DNA of 64,000 bases from Luteolibacter rhizosphaerae (GCF_025950095.1 NZ_JAPDDR010000011.1:62001-126000); one strand, 5' to 3'; shown: positions 1 to 8,773, counted from the first letter of the stretch. Program-made: numbers and translations. The notes: generated from the letters alone by a model not told the origin.

Positions 1-526
1 CATAGGCGCCCGCCCGCTCGAAGAGCTGGCGGCTGAAACAGACATTCCCTTGGATATAGTGCCGTCCCGAGAAGATCGCCTGCAGCATTTCCTCCGCCGT
101 GCCGAAGCGCCATGCGTAGTAGTCCTTGCCCGGGATGTAGCGGCCCTCATGGTCGATCGAGAGGAAGTCGCTCACCGCCCACTCCGCCTCCGAGGTGGTG
201 AGGGCGTGGACGAAGTGATGCGCGCTGCGCTGCAGCAGTAAATCATCGTCATCCAGCGGCATGATGAAGTCACCGGGAGCCGAGGCTGCCGCGATATTGC
301 GGGCTAGGCCGGGTGGCATGGCATGGGCGGAGAGCGTGATCTGCAAGCGCGGATCATCCCGCTGCGAGGCCAGCCACTCGGCGGTGCCATCGTCCGAGCC
401 GCAGTCGTGGAGGGCTTGCCATAGCTGGATATCCAGCGGGTCCAAGCTGCTCATGCGGACGCTTTCGACATTCTCGCGCAGGTAGCCAAGGCGGTTCCGG
501 GTGGGGGTGAGGATGAGAAGTTGCAA
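1..526 (-). CDS. Family 2 glycosyltransferase, C-terminus beyond window
   Basis: About 175 codons read leftwards off the window edge. The N-terminus (LQLLILTPTRNR) is a GT-A fold first strand; it is followed by a 'CGSDDGT' nucleotide-sugar loop and a 'PLDDDD' acidic cluster near residue 100 that would bind the metal and UDP-sugar. This layout is typical of family 2 glycosyltransferases that build surface polysaccharide. An in-frame TGA lies ten codons upstream and the only start codon after it is TTG at 526, so that start is taken, though the ribosome site is weak. It is divergent from the glutathionyl-hydroquinone reductase gene. Sugar specificity cannot be judged. Confidence 0.85.
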   Translation of the reverse strand, partial: MQLLILTPTRNRLGYLRENVESVRMSSLDPLDIQLWQALHDCGSDDGTAEWLASQRDDPRLQITLSAHAMPPGLARNIAAASAPGDFIMPLDDDDLLLQRSAHHFVHALTTSEAEWAVSDFLSIDHEGRYIPGKDYYAWRFGTAEEMLQAIFSGRHYIQGNVCFSRQLFERAGAY

Positions 527-579
527 GTTTCCAACAGAGCGCCGCTTTCGCCCGCGTCAACTGCGTGCTATGAAGGAAG

Positions 580-1476
580 ATGGCTCAGTTTCCGGACGAA
601 TCGAAAGACGGTGCCTTCGAGCGGCAGGAGGATGCCTTCCGGCGCATCGTGGGAAAGGACGAGGATCTCCCGGCGATTCCCGGGCGCTACCATCTTTACG
701 TCTCGCTGGCCTGCCCTTGGGCTCATCGCACGCTGATCGTTCGCTCGCTGCTAGGGCTGAAGGACGCGATCGGCATCAGCATCGCCGACCCGGTGCGGGA
801 CGAGCGCGGCTGGGCCTTCCATGAGGGCGCGGGACACGGCCCCGATGAGGCCGAGGGATTCCGCTTCCTGATGGAGGCCTACCGTGCGAGCGATCCGACT
901 TTCGACGGCCGCGTGACCGTGCCGGTGCTGTGGGATCGGCTGGAGAAGCGGATCGTGAACAACTCTGAGGACGACATCTGCCGGATGTTCCAAGACTCCT
1001 TCGCCGGACCGGAGGCTCCGAATCTTTTTCCCGCCCAGCTCGCCGCGGAGCAGGAAGCGCTGAGCCGCTATCTCTACGAGAACGTGAACAACGGCGTGTA
1101 TGAGGCGGGCTTCGCGACGCGGCAGGACGTGTACGAAATGGCGGCCCGTCAGGTTTTCGCCGCACTGGATGAACTGGAGAAGCGGCTGCAAGGATCCAAG
1201 TATCTGCTCGGCGAGGTGCCGGTGGAGAGCGACTGGCGGCTATTCTGCACGCTGGTCCGCTTCGACGCGGTGTATCACGGCCACTTCAAGTGCAACCTGC
1301 GGCGGATCCTCGACTACCCCGCACTGAGCCGACACCTGAACGATCTCCACGGACTGCCGGGCATCGCGGAAACGGTGAATCTCGACCACATCAAGCGGCA
1401 CTACTACGTGACGCATGACGACATCAACCCGACGCGGATCGTGCCGGTGGGCCCGGCGGTGGTGTTTGCGGGATGA
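580..1476 (+). CDS. yqjG: Glutathionyl-hydroquinone reductase (YqjG/ECM4 type GST)
   Basis: 298 residues. Xi-class glutathione transferases reductively remove glutathione from glutathionyl-hydroquinones in the cytoplasm. The catalytic Cys45 sits in the family signature 'CPWAHR', after the usual short N-terminal stretch, and an all-helical GST C-terminal domain fills residues 140-280. Family members are about 310-330 residues, so this one is full length but trimmed at the N-terminus. ATG at 580 is the first good start. Its stop overlaps the next start by four bases (ATGA at 1473-1476), so the two genes are probably co-translated. Confidence 0.9.
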   Translation: MAQFPDESKDGAFERQEDAFRRIVGKDEDLPAIPGRYHLYVSLACPWAHRTLIVRSLLGLKDAIGISIADPVRDERGWAFHEGAGHGPDEAEGFRFLMEAYRASDPTFDGRVTVPVLWDRLEKRIVNNSEDDICRMFQDSFAGPEAPNLFPAQLAAEQEALSRYLYENVNNGVYEAGFATRQDVYEMAARQVFAALDELEKRLQGSKYLLGEVPVESDWRLFCTLVRFDAVYHGHFKCNLRRILDYPALSRHLNDLHGLPGIAETVNLDHIKRHYYVTHDDINPTRIVPVGPAVVFAG

Positions 1477-2399
1477 GTCTCGCCAGAGAGAGGAGCGCCT
1501 GCTTGGATGTCGCCGTGTCCGGCACCACGACAGAGCGCCTGTTTCCCGCAGGCGAATGGTCGGAGCGGTCCGCCGCCCATCGCGCGCGGGCCGAGCGCTG
1601 GACCGTGCCGGCGAGGGATCGCCGCGCGGCGAACAAGCCGCACCCTGTGGATGATTTCCTCTTCACCTACTATCGCTTCTCCTATGCGAAGATCGAGGAG
1701 TGGCACCCGCCGGTCGGCACGGCGCTGGAGAGCGTAAATCCCCTGCCCTCTCATCTGGCGAAGGAACCCTACCGTGCCGATGGCGGGGCTTTGATCGCGG
1801 ATCCCGCACTGCTTTCGGACAAGGAGCGGGCGCGTTTGCGCTGGATGCGCGAGCTGCTTGTTGCCACGCGGGATCGCCCGGCGGTTTTCTCCTGCCACGG
1901 CCTGCACGAGTGGGCGATGGTATACCGCGGCGACGAGATCCGGCATGCCGGGACTGCAACGCTGCGGCTGCCGCAGGCGGAGGTGGATGCGCTGGTGGAA
2001 TCCCGCCCGCTGCGCTGCACGCACTTCGATGCCTTCCGCTTTTTCCACAGCGCTGCCCAGCCGCTGAATCGCGTGCAGCCGACGCTGGAGGGTCGACCCG
2101 GCTTCGAGCAAGCGGGCTGCATCCATGCGAACATGGACCTCTACAAGTGGGCCTTCAAGGCGATGCCATGGCCGGGCTCGGAGCTGCTGCTGGATTGCTT
2201 CGAGCTCGCGCTCGAGCTGCGCGATCTCGACATGCGCGCGAGCCCCTATGATCTCTGGACTTTCGGCTTCGAGCCGGTGCGGATCGAGACCGCAGAGGGG
2301 CGGAAGGAATATGAAAGGGAGCAGGCACGCCTGGCGGAGAAGGCGGTGCCGCTGCGCGGGAGATTGATCGCGGCGCTAGAGGAGACGCTGGGGATCTGA
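1473..2399 (+). CDS. Conserved protein often annotated 3-methyladenine DNA glycosylase
   Basis: 308 residues, soluble. The segment 'HPVDDFLFTYYRFSYAKIE' around residue 57 and the 'FDAFRFF..AAQPLN' and 'MDLYKWAFK' segments match a conserved family best known from Actinobacteria, where it carries the database name 3-methyladenine DNA glycosylase. No helix-hairpin-helix or other recognised glycosylase motif is visible, so that activity is unproven. The start overlaps the stop of the reductase gene by four bases, which fixes the start and implies joint expression; a role in coping with reactive quinones or alkylation is only a guess. Confidence 0.6.
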   Translation: MSLARERSACLDVAVSGTTTERLFPAGEWSERSAAHRARAERWTVPARDRRAANKPHPVDDFLFTYYRFSYAKIEEWHPPVGTALESVNPLPSHLAKEPYRADGGALIADPALLSDKERARLRWMRELLVATRDRPAVFSCHGLHEWAMVYRGDEIRHAGTATLRLPQAEVDALVESRPLRCTHFDAFRFFHSAAQPLNRVQPTLEGRPGFEQAGCIHANMDLYKWAFKAMPWPGSELLLDCFELALELRDLDMRASPYDLWTFGFEPVRIETAEGRKEYEREQARLAEKAVPLRGRLIAALEETLGI

Positions 2400-2407
2400 T
2401 CTAAATG

Positions 2408-2626
2408 GGCCCCGGAGGGGTTTGGAGCTTCGCCGGTACACAAGCGCAGCGCAGCCACTGGTTAGTCAGGCTACACCTTGAGCGTCCCGGAGGGCCGCGG
2501 GTGGGAAGCGGTTCTCCAATCCATCCTCTAACAGCGACACTTCCGGGGGCCTCCGGGACGCCAATCCTTCGTTCACACCTACCGGTGGTTTCACCACCGG
2601 CTAAGCTCCGATGCCCCTCCGGGGCG
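2408..2626. repeat. Divergent REP/BIME-like inverted repeat (family A relative)
   Basis: The gap between two convergent genes holds a right arm with the palindrome ACCGGTGGTTTCACCACCGG followed by GGCTAAG and a GCCCCTCCGGGGC hairpin (2581-2626). This is the same order of parts as the family A repeats at 8.4-8.7 kb and around 50 kb. A left arm with GGCCCCGGAGGGG and CGCCGGT lies at 2408-2437. It is probably an older copy of the same element. No gene is seen here. Confidence 0.6.
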
Positions 2627-2643
2627 GGGAGGACAGATCAGAA

Positions 2644-3867
2644 TCACATCCCCACCAGATTCTCGAAATACCACTGCGCTACCCGCCAGCCGCCGAAGAG
2701 CCAGACGAAGGAGCCGAGGATCAGGAAGGGTCCGAAGGGCAAGGGCCGGCCGAAACCGATCCGGCCCAGCACCGCGGCGAGGATCGCCAGCAGCGAAGCG
2801 GCAAAGATGCTGAAGAACACGCCCGTCCAGCCGAAGAAAGCGCCGATCGACCCCATCAGGTGGACATCGCCGAAGCCCATCGCCTCGCGCGGGATCACCG
2901 CCTTGGCGGACTTCCCGTCGAGCGCCTTCACCTCCTCGATGCCGAGCTTGCGGCCGTCCGGCAGTTCGATGCCGTCCTCGCGAATCGTCAGCGTGCCGGT
3001 CTTCACTTCCGCGTCATTCAGCCGCAGCTCGCTGCACTCGATGATCAGACGATCGGTCTTGCGGTAGAAGATATCCCACCAGGCGATCTTCTCCTCGCCG
3101 ATCTCGAAGAGGATCGGATCCTCATCACCCTCCGGCTCGATCAAGCGCCAGGCGACGGGTTCCGTGAACTCCATCTTCTTGTTGCCGAAGGCCATCTTGC
3201 CAAGGCGGACGACGACCCAAAGCCCGCAGAAACCGATGATCCAACCGATCACCGATTGCTTGATGCCCGCCAACCAGTCCGGCCGCATCCGGCCCGCCGT
3301 GGCCCACTCCGCGAGATCCGGAAGCTGCGGCCAAAGCGCGGCTGCCACCAAGCCCGCGACGGTCCCGGCCCAGGTGAGCGACAGCGGGATCACCATGTGC
3401 TCGGCGTCGATGAAGGTGATCGAAACGAAAAGCGCGACCATGACCCACAGCGGTAGCAGGGTGGCCAATTGCAGGCTCGGGTTGCTCAGGGATTCCAGAT
3501 TGCCCCGCAGGAACCACCAGATCGCCGCGAAAAGCAGGCCGGTAAGCAACTCCACGCCGAAGTAGCGAAAGGAGATCGGAGCCCGGCAGTTCGCGCACTT
3601 CCCCCGCAGCCAGAGCCAGCTGACCAGCGGGACATTCAGCCGCATCGGGATCTCCGCCTTGCACTTCGGGCAGAAAGACCGTTTCGGCTCGTTCACGGAG
3701 AGCCCGAGCGGAACCCGATAGATCACCACGTTCAGGAAGGACCCGATGCATGCCCCGATCAGGAAGGCAGGCAGGAACCAGATGGAATGTGCCAGAGAAG
3801 GGTAGATCAAGGTGAACGCATTCAAGCGGATGAAAGGCATTTCGGAAATCCGAAATTTCGGGGCCAT
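2644..3867 (-). CDS. Prepilin peptidase, A24 family, with large loop insertion
   Basis: 407 residues, polytopic. It cleaves and usually N-methylates type IV prepilin or pseudopilin leaders at the inner membrane. The N-terminal methylase half shows 'GSFLNVVIYR' (42-51) and two CxxC pairs at Cys66/69 and Cys91/94. The two catalytic aspartates are Asp154 in 'FIDAEH' and Asp334 in 'GFGD'. About 100 polar residues (228-328) are inserted before the GFGD helix, making it much longer than the usual 250-290. It lies 27 bp downstream of the duplicated lipoprotein/coiled-coil cassette on the same strand and may be co-transcribed. Met11 (3837) is an alternative start. Confidence 0.88.
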   Translation of the reverse strand: MAPKFRISEMPFIRLNAFTLIYPSLAHSIWFLPAFLIGACIGSFLNVVIYRVPLGLSVNEPKRSFCPKCKAEIPMRLNVPLVSWLWLRGKCANCRAPISFRYFGVELLTGLLFAAIWWFLRGNLESLSNPSLQLATLLPLWVMVALFVSITFIDAEHMVIPLSLTWAGTVAGLVAAALWPQLPDLAEWATAGRMRPDWLAGIKQSVIGWIIGFCGLWVVVRLGKMAFGNKKMEFTEPVAWRLIEPEGDEDPILFEIGEEKIAWWDIFYRKTDRLIIECSELRLNDAEVKTGTLTIREDGIELPDGRKLGIEEVKALDGKSAKAVIPREAMGFGDVHLMGSIGAFFGWTGVFFSIFAASLLAILAAVLGRIGFGRPLPFGPFLILGSFVWLFGGWRVAQWYFENLVGM

Positions 3868-3894
3868 TCGCTGGAGGAAAGAGGGTCCCGGCGC

Positions 3895-4779
3895 TTATTG
3901 CTCCCCGGCTGACAAATCGCGGAGTTCGGACTCGGCCTGCGACAGTGCCCTGCGATCCAGCGCAATCCGGTCTTGGAGATCTATAATCGTGCGCAGATGT
4001 GGAGAGCCCAACCGACGCTGTTCTGCCAGCTGGTTCGAGAAAGTCTCTATGCGCTCCCTCAGCCGGGGAATCTTTTCTTCAAGACGATCCTTACGTCTGC
4101 GCAGGTTTGCTTCATTGATGATTTCCAAGTCCTGATCGATTTCTCGCTCGAACTCCGCCACCTGCCCTCTCTCCTCTGTCAGAAACTCAGCCGCCTCTTC
4201 TTCGCTGAATTGAAACCTCTGGCGGACCGAGAAAGGCAGATCCTTCACCGGCACCCGCACGATGCCCGCGCTGTAGCGGAGCTGCAACCCGGCCGGGGTG
4301 ACTTTGATGATCCGGGGAGATTCGAGCACGCGACCGTCTGTCAAATTCATCGTAGGCAAGGTTTCGCCCACCGCCTTTGCCCGGATGTGTTCGCGATAGG
4401 CCTCGGCATGGCGGGCCCGGCGGGACTGGATCCGGTCCAGCGACTTCCCGGCATCTTCGATCTGCCGTGATAGGTCGGCCGAGCGCGCGCTGAAATCCGC
4501 CGCTTGCTTCAGATAGCCAGCCAAGGTTGTGGCTTGCGACTTCCGCTGCTGGTAGCTCTCGAATCTCGTTTCCATCATTGCCACCTCGCGCGTCAAGCGG
4601 ACGATCTCCCGTTCTTGCCGGGCGATGAGCCCTGCGGATGATTCGATCGAGCCATTGAATCTGGGATCGAGAACCAGCACGGAAAGGAGCAGGAAGGAGA
4701 CCAACACGAAACCCGCAAGGAAGGTCGCAATGGTGCTCGCACCCCGGTAGCTGGTCAGCATGTCGTCGAAAAGAGGCAT
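3895..4779 (-). CDS. Single-pass membrane coiled-coil protein, cassette copy B
   Basis: 294 residues. It has a short cytoplasmic N-terminus with 'LTSYRGAST', one membrane segment at about 16-38, then long coiled coils (50-125 and 215-285) around a compact middle region with 'DGRVLESPRIIKVTPAGL' and 'GIVRVPVKDLP' (about 147-185). That middle region resembles a small beta domain frequent in verrucomicrobial secreted proteins (recalled, not searched). It is a clear paralogue of the protein at 5190-6098, with the same order, length and motifs. It lies 3 bp after its partner lipoprotein gene. Function unknown; an envelope-spanning scaffold is an inference. Confidence 0.75.
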   Translation of the reverse strand: MPLFDDMLTSYRGASTIATFLAGFVLVSFLLLSVLVLDPRFNGSIESSAGLIARQEREIVRLTREVAMMETRFESYQQRKSQATTLAGYLKQAADFSARSADLSRQIEDAGKSLDRIQSRRARHAEAYREHIRAKAVGETLPTMNLTDGRVLESPRIIKVTPAGLQLRYSAGIVRVPVKDLPFSVRQRFQFSEEEAAEFLTEERGQVAEFEREIDQDLEIINEANLRRRKDRLEEKIPRLRERIETFSNQLAEQRRLGSPHLRTIIDLQDRIALDRRALSQAESELRDLSAGEQ

Positions 4780-4782
4780 GGC

Positions 4783-5118
4783 TCAGCGCGGGGCTTTCCC
4801 GGAAATCTTGTGCTTGCGCTCGAAGTCCGCGAGTTCCTGCTCCGCCCTTTGAACGGCGGACTCCAGCAGGGCCAACTCCTGTTCTTTCTCCCTCACCCCC
4901 TCCTGCGCGACTTCCGACGCACGACGGGCGGCTTCCAGCCCGGAGCTATTGTCTGGCACGGGAGTTCGCATCCTTTCGCGCAGCACTGCGATCCGTGCCT
5001 CCATCTCCACAATCCGACGTGTCTGCGTCTCTCGTCGCAGCTTCAACTCCGGATCTTCGCCGCAGGAGACCAGCAGCGAGGATAGCCCGAGAGTTAACAT
5101 GACGGGCAGGAGCCTCAT
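4783..5118 (-). CDS. Small coiled-coil lipoprotein, cassette copy B
   Basis: 111 residues. A signal peptide ends in the lipobox 'LVSC' (Cys19), followed by 'GEDPELKLRRE' and an almost continuous heptad-rich coiled coil to the C-terminus. It is a paralogue of the lipoprotein at 6095-6442, which shares 'MRLL', the 'SCGED' lipidation site and the 'LK.RRE.Q...IVE' start of the coil. Probably tethered to a membrane with its coil in the periplasm, where it could pair with the coiled-coil membrane protein encoded immediately downstream. No known family recognised. Confidence 0.75.
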   Translation of the reverse strand: MRLLPVMLTLGLSSLLVSCGEDPELKLRRETQTRRIVEMEARIAVLRERMRTPVPDNSSGLEAARRASEVAQEGVREKEQELALLESAVQRAEQELADFERKHKISGKAPR

Positions 5119-5189
5119 GCCGCCAACAACTTTGCCGCGATGGTGTGCGCGGCGTCAAGCGACGAGGACCGAGCCCAAGCCCACTATCC

Positions 5190-6098
5190 TTAATGCACCC
5201 GCAGCGCCTTGAGGCGCGCGAGCTCCAGCTCGGCCTTGCGGATGGCTTTCTCATCGCTGTCCACCTGGCGGATGAGCGAGACGAGCGTGCGGTAGTTCCC
5301 GGTGGGGTTCGGGCGGAGCCGGGCATACTGCTGGGCGGCGACCCGCACGCGATCCTTGAGCGCGGCGATGTCGCCTTCGAGCTGCTGGATCTTCGCTTCG
5401 TGCAGGGCTTTCTTTTCCTTGAGCTTATCTTCCTTGCCTTCCGCCAGCGCCTTCTCGACACCCTTTTCGTAGTTCTCGGCGAGGTTCTCCTCGCGATCGA
5501 TGAAGGCGGCCATCTCCTCATCGTCGAACTGGAAGCGCTCCCACATTTCCTCCGGCAGATCCTTCGCGGAGACGCGGACGATCCCATTCGCATAGCGGAG
5601 CTGGATGCCCGCGGGGTTCACCTCCACCACCTGGGGATTCTCCAGGGTGCGGCCGTCCTTGGTGACGATCGTGGGCAGGATCTCGCCCTTGGCCTGTCCG
5701 CGTGCCTGCTTGCGATAGGCGGCGACATAGCCCTCATGGCTCTCCTTCAGCGCGGCGCGTTTGGCATCGAGCTTCGCGATCTGCTCGTCCACTTCCTTGA
5801 GACGCGTGTCGGTGGATTCCTGGCGCAGCGTGTTCGCCTTCACCGCGTCGCGGAATTTCTTCGACTCACGATAAACATCGTACTTCTCCTGTGCTTGCTC
5901 GACCTGCCGGCTCAGCACGCCGATCTCCCGCTGCTGGCGGGCGACCATGGCGCTGCCGGATTCCCACATGCCATTCAGGCTGGGATCGAAGGCGAACAGG
6001 GAGAGCCCGACCATCGACACGAGGATGAAGAAGGCCAGGCAGGTGCCGATCACGCCGGCACCGCGATAACTGGTGAGCAGGTCATCGAGGAGTCTCAT
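5190..6098 (-). CDS. Single-pass membrane coiled-coil protein, cassette copy A
   Basis: 302 residues, same architecture as copy B: 'LLTSYRGAGV' before a membrane helix (about 16-38), 'DPSLNGMWESGSAMVARQQREI' at the start of the coil, a middle beta region containing 'DGRTLENPQVVEVNPAGIQ' and 'GIVRVSAKDLPEEMWERFQF', then further charged coiled coil. It overlaps the upstream lipoprotein gene by four bases (ATGA at 6095-6098), so the two are made together. It appears to be one half of a co-expressed envelope pair; partner and substrate are unknown. Confidence 0.78.
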   Translation of the reverse strand: MRLLDDLLTSYRGAGVIGTCLAFFILVSMVGLSLFAFDPSLNGMWESGSAMVARQQREIGVLSRQVEQAQEKYDVYRESKKFRDAVKANTLRQESTDTRLKEVDEQIAKLDAKRAALKESHEGYVAAYRKQARGQAKGEILPTIVTKDGRTLENPQVVEVNPAGIQLRYANGIVRVSAKDLPEEMWERFQFDDEEMAAFIDREENLAENYEKGVEKALAEGKEDKLKEKKALHEAKIQQLEGDIAALKDRVRVAAQQYARLRPNPTGNYRTLVSLIRQVDSDEKAIRKAELELARLKALRVH

Positions 6099-6442
6099 GG
6101 CTTGCCCCCTTGCTTGTAATCTTTCACCACATATTTGCGGCGGTACTCCTGCCCGCTCTTTTCCGCCGCGGCAAGATCCGCCTCCAGTTTCAAAAGCTCA
6201 TCTTCCTTCTCCTTCAGGAAGGCCTCGGCGTCATCGGCGCTCTGCTTCGAGGTCTCGACGTCCTTGGCGGTTTCTTTCACATCCTCCCGCATCGCGGCCT
6301 GCATCGAAGCGAGCTTGGCATCCAGTTCCACGATCTTCTTGGACTGGGCCTCGCGCCGATACTTCAAATCCAGATCTTCCCCGCAGGACGCAAGCAAGAG
6401 CGCGCCCATGGAGGAGATGAGCATGACATGGAGGAGTCTCAT
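6095..6442 (-). CDS. Small coiled-coil lipoprotein, cassette copy A
   Basis: 115 residues with a signal peptide and lipobox 'LLASC' (Cys20), then 'GEDLDLKYRREAQ' and a long charged coiled coil ending in a lysine-rich tail. First gene of a minus-strand run that goes through both cassette copies to the prepilin peptidase. It starts 69 bp from the divergently oriented CCA-adding enzyme gene, so that gap should hold promoters for both directions. Paralogue of the lipoprotein at 4783-5118. Confidence 0.78.
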   Translation of the reverse strand: MRLLHVMLISSMGALLLASCGEDLDLKYRREAQSKKIVELDAKLASMQAAMREDVKETAKDVETSKQSADDAEAFLKEKEDELLKLEADLAAAEKSGQEYRRKYVVKDYKQGGKP

Positions 6443-6511
6443 GTCCCTGAAGTATGTTCCGGCGCGCGGGCGGGGTCAATGGAGGCATGATGAAAAGCCC
6501 GTGAAGCAGCC

Positions 6512-7864
6512 TTGTCCGGGACCGCAGCCTCCCCTAGCAACTGGGGTGTGCCCACCGCCCGCCAGACTGCCACGGACTTTGCCCGCCGCCTGAAAAAGGC
6601 CGGGCATGTGGCGTACTTCGCCGGCGGCTGCGTGCGGGATGGCCTGCGCGGCAAGGAGCCGAAGGACTACGACATCGCCACCTCCGCCACCCCGGCGCAG
6701 GTCACGAAGCTTTTCCCCGGATCGAACGAGGTCGGTGCGCACTTCGGCGTGGTGATCGCCAAGCAACACGGCACCACCGTGGAGATCGCCACCTTCCGGA
6801 CGGACGGCTCCTACAAGGACGGACGGCGGCCGGACACGGTGACCTTCTCCACGCCGGAGGAGGACGCGCAGCGCCGCGATTTCACCATCAATGGGCTTTT
6901 CGAGGATCCGGACAGCGGCGAGGTGATCGACTTCGTGGGCGGGCAGGCCGACCTGGCGGCTGGCGTGCTCCGCGCGATCGGGAACCCGGCCGACCGCTTC
7001 GCGGAGGATTCGCTGCGGCTGCTGCGGGCGGTGCGCTTCGCGACCACGCTGGGCTTCGAGATCGAGCCCGGCACTTGGCAGGCGATGAAGGATCACGCGG
7101 CCGGGCTGCTGCGCATTTCCCCGGAACGCATCCGCGATGAGTTCTCCCGCATCATCATGCTGCCGGCGCGGCGGCGCGGGCTGGAGCTGCTGGTGGATTC
7201 CGGGCTGATCGAGCACTTCATGCCGGAGGTGCTACCGCTGATCGGCTGCGACCAACCGCCGCAGTGGCACCCGGAGGGCGACGTCTATATCCACACGCGG
7301 ATCATGCTAGAGATGATCGGCGACGATGCACCGCTGGAGCTCTGCCTAGCCGTGCTGCTGCACGACATCGCCAAGCCGCCGACGCGCACCTACGACGTGG
7401 CGGACGACCGGATCCGCTTCAACGGCCACGACTCGCTGGGGGCGACGATGGCGGAGGAGATCCTGCGCCGCCTGAAGTATCCGAACCATGTCATCGAGGA
7501 TGTGGCCTTCATGGTCTCCCGGCACATGCAGTTCATGAACGTGCAGCAGATGAAGATCTCCAAGCTGAAGCGCTTCATGGCGGCTCCGACCTTTCCCCAG
7601 GAGCTGGAGCTGCATCGGGTGGACTGCGCTTCCTCGAACGGCTTCACCGACAATTTGGAATATCTCATCGCGAAGGGTGAGGAATTCGCCGCCCAGCCGC
7701 TGATCCCGAAGCCGCTGGTGACGGGGCACGACCTGATCCAGATGGGCCTCCGGCCGAGCCCGCGCTTCAGCGAGATCCTGGAAGCGGTGCAGACCGAGCA
7801 GCTTGAGGGCAGGCTGACGGAGCGGGAGAGCGCGCTTGAGTGGGTGAAGGGACTCGCCAGTTGA
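6512..7864 (+). CDS. CCA tRNA nucleotidyltransferase / poly(A) polymerase with HD domain
   Basis: About 450 residues. A class II nucleotidyltransferase head carries 'GGCVRD' and the metal-binding 'DYDIAT' (about 38-60), then 'RRDFTINGLF', the tRNA/RNA-binding 'DPADRF..DSLRLLRAVRF' type segment, and an HD phosphohydrolase domain with 'LLHDIAKP'. It either adds the CCA end to tRNA or adenylates RNA; the motifs alone do not decide, and a second such gene elsewhere would. An upstream TGA leaves TTG at 6512 or GTG at 6548 as starts; the GTG is preceded by a GGGG run and is equally plausible. Confidence 0.88.
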   Translation: MSGTAASPSNWGVPTARQTATDFARRLKKAGHVAYFAGGCVRDGLRGKEPKDYDIATSATPAQVTKLFPGSNEVGAHFGVVIAKQHGTTVEIATFRTDGSYKDGRRPDTVTFSTPEEDAQRRDFTINGLFEDPDSGEVIDFVGGQADLAAGVLRAIGNPADRFAEDSLRLLRAVRFATTLGFEIEPGTWQAMKDHAAGLLRISPERIRDEFSRIIMLPARRRGLELLVDSGLIEHFMPEVLPLIGCDQPPQWHPEGDVYIHTRIMLEMIGDDAPLELCLAVLLHDIAKPPTRTYDVADDRIRFNGHDSLGATMAEEILRRLKYPNHVIEDVAFMVSRHMQFMNVQQMKISKLKRFMAAPTFPQELELHRVDCASSNGFTDNLEYLIAKGEEFAAQPLIPKPLVTGHDLIQMGLRPSPRFSEILEAVQTEQLEGRLTERESALEWVKGLAS

Positions 7865-7867
7865 ACC

Positions 7868-8371
7868 ATGGCCGCGATCGAAATCACCGAACGCGTCCAC
7901 GCCTTCCGCGAGGCCGCCCGGCATCTGTGGAATACATGGTTCCGCATGAACCCGGAGAGCGGTCAGGACTGGGATCTCCGAGATGCCTATAGCGAGGTCT
8001 ACGTGGCGCTTTTCAATGCGATGGTGAAACATCACCTGCCAGCGGAGGCGGCTTCAATTCCCCATCTCTGGAGCAAGGAATCAGAGATGACCGCCCAATA
8101 TTGGGTGGAGACCGCTCTCGAGGATCTTCCGATCCTGATCAATCGCGACCTCAACGCTGGGGGCTATTGGGATCACCCGACGAAACGGGTCCGGAGTGAC
8201 TCAACCAAGCTGGGCCTGGTCGGGATCTTCGATTGGGATGAAGTGGGATTCCGGGATCTCCGATACTTCCGCGTCACGATCCTGGAAGCGGAGGATCAGG
8301 AGTTGGTCGGACGGGATGCGCTGGTGGAAGCCAGCGATTGCCGGGTGATTTTTGATAACGGGATCTCCTAG
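7868..8371 (+). CDS. Hypothetical soluble acidic protein
   Basis: 167 residues, no signal peptide or membrane segment. It is rich in aromatic residues, with several tryptophans in the first half ('RHLWNTWFRM', 'QDWDLRDAYSEVYVALFNAM') and an acidic C-terminal half. It starts three bases after the stop of the nucleotidyltransferase, so it is probably in the same transcript. No family recognised. Downstream lies only repeat DNA. Confidence 0.65.
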   Translation: MAAIEITERVHAFREAARHLWNTWFRMNPESGQDWDLRDAYSEVYVALFNAMVKHHLPAEAASIPHLWSKESEMTAQYWVETALEDLPILINRDLNAGGYWDHPTKRVRSDSTKLGLVGIFDWDEVGFRDLRYFRVTILEAEDQELVGRDALVEASDCRVIFDNGIS

Positions 8372-8381
8372 CGACCCGCTG

Positions 8382-8688
8382 AAAGCCCTGGCAGGGGCAA
8401 CCGAAATTAGCCGGTGGCGTGAGCCACCGGAATGGCATCGCCAGATATTAAGTCCCGGAGGGACGGCACGGAGGTATTCGTCTGGCGTGGACGCGTCTCC
8501 GTCCGGGCCGACATGATCCCTGATCTACTCCGTGTCGTCCCTGCCGGGACTTCCGCGTTCGCGATTGCTGGTCCGGTGGCTCACGCCACCGGCTAATTTC
8601 GGTCGCCCCTGCCGGGGCTTGATGACCGGACCATGCAAACGGTGGCTCACGCCATCGGCTAATCTCGGTCGCCCCCGCCCGGGGCTTT
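8382..8688. repeat. REP/BIME cluster, family A, without transposase
   Basis: The 400-bp gap after the hypothetical gene is repeat DNA. A left arm (8382-8475) reads GCCCTGGCAGGGGC, then TTAGCCGGTGGCGTGAGCCA, then GTCCCGGAGGGAC. The right arm (8528-8620) is its inverse, with CTCCGTGTCGTCCCTGCCGG, GGTGGCTCACGCCACCGGCT and GCCCCTGCCGGGGC. A third, direct half copy follows at 8640-8688. The same two arms flank a Y1 transposase at 49.8-50.5 kb; here only about 50 bp separates them, so this looks like a transposase-less derivative. Confidence 0.85.
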
Positions 8689-8773
8689 CGGCTCACTTCC
8701 CTGCGGAAATCCCGCACAATTTCCCGCAAATTCGGCGTGGCGGGTTCGTATTCAGACCCCTACCCTTTCGCCC

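Noticed and set aside
8382-8688. CRISPR-like array
   Set aside because: Only three uneven, partly inverted palindromes, no regular spacers and no cas genes; these are REP elements.
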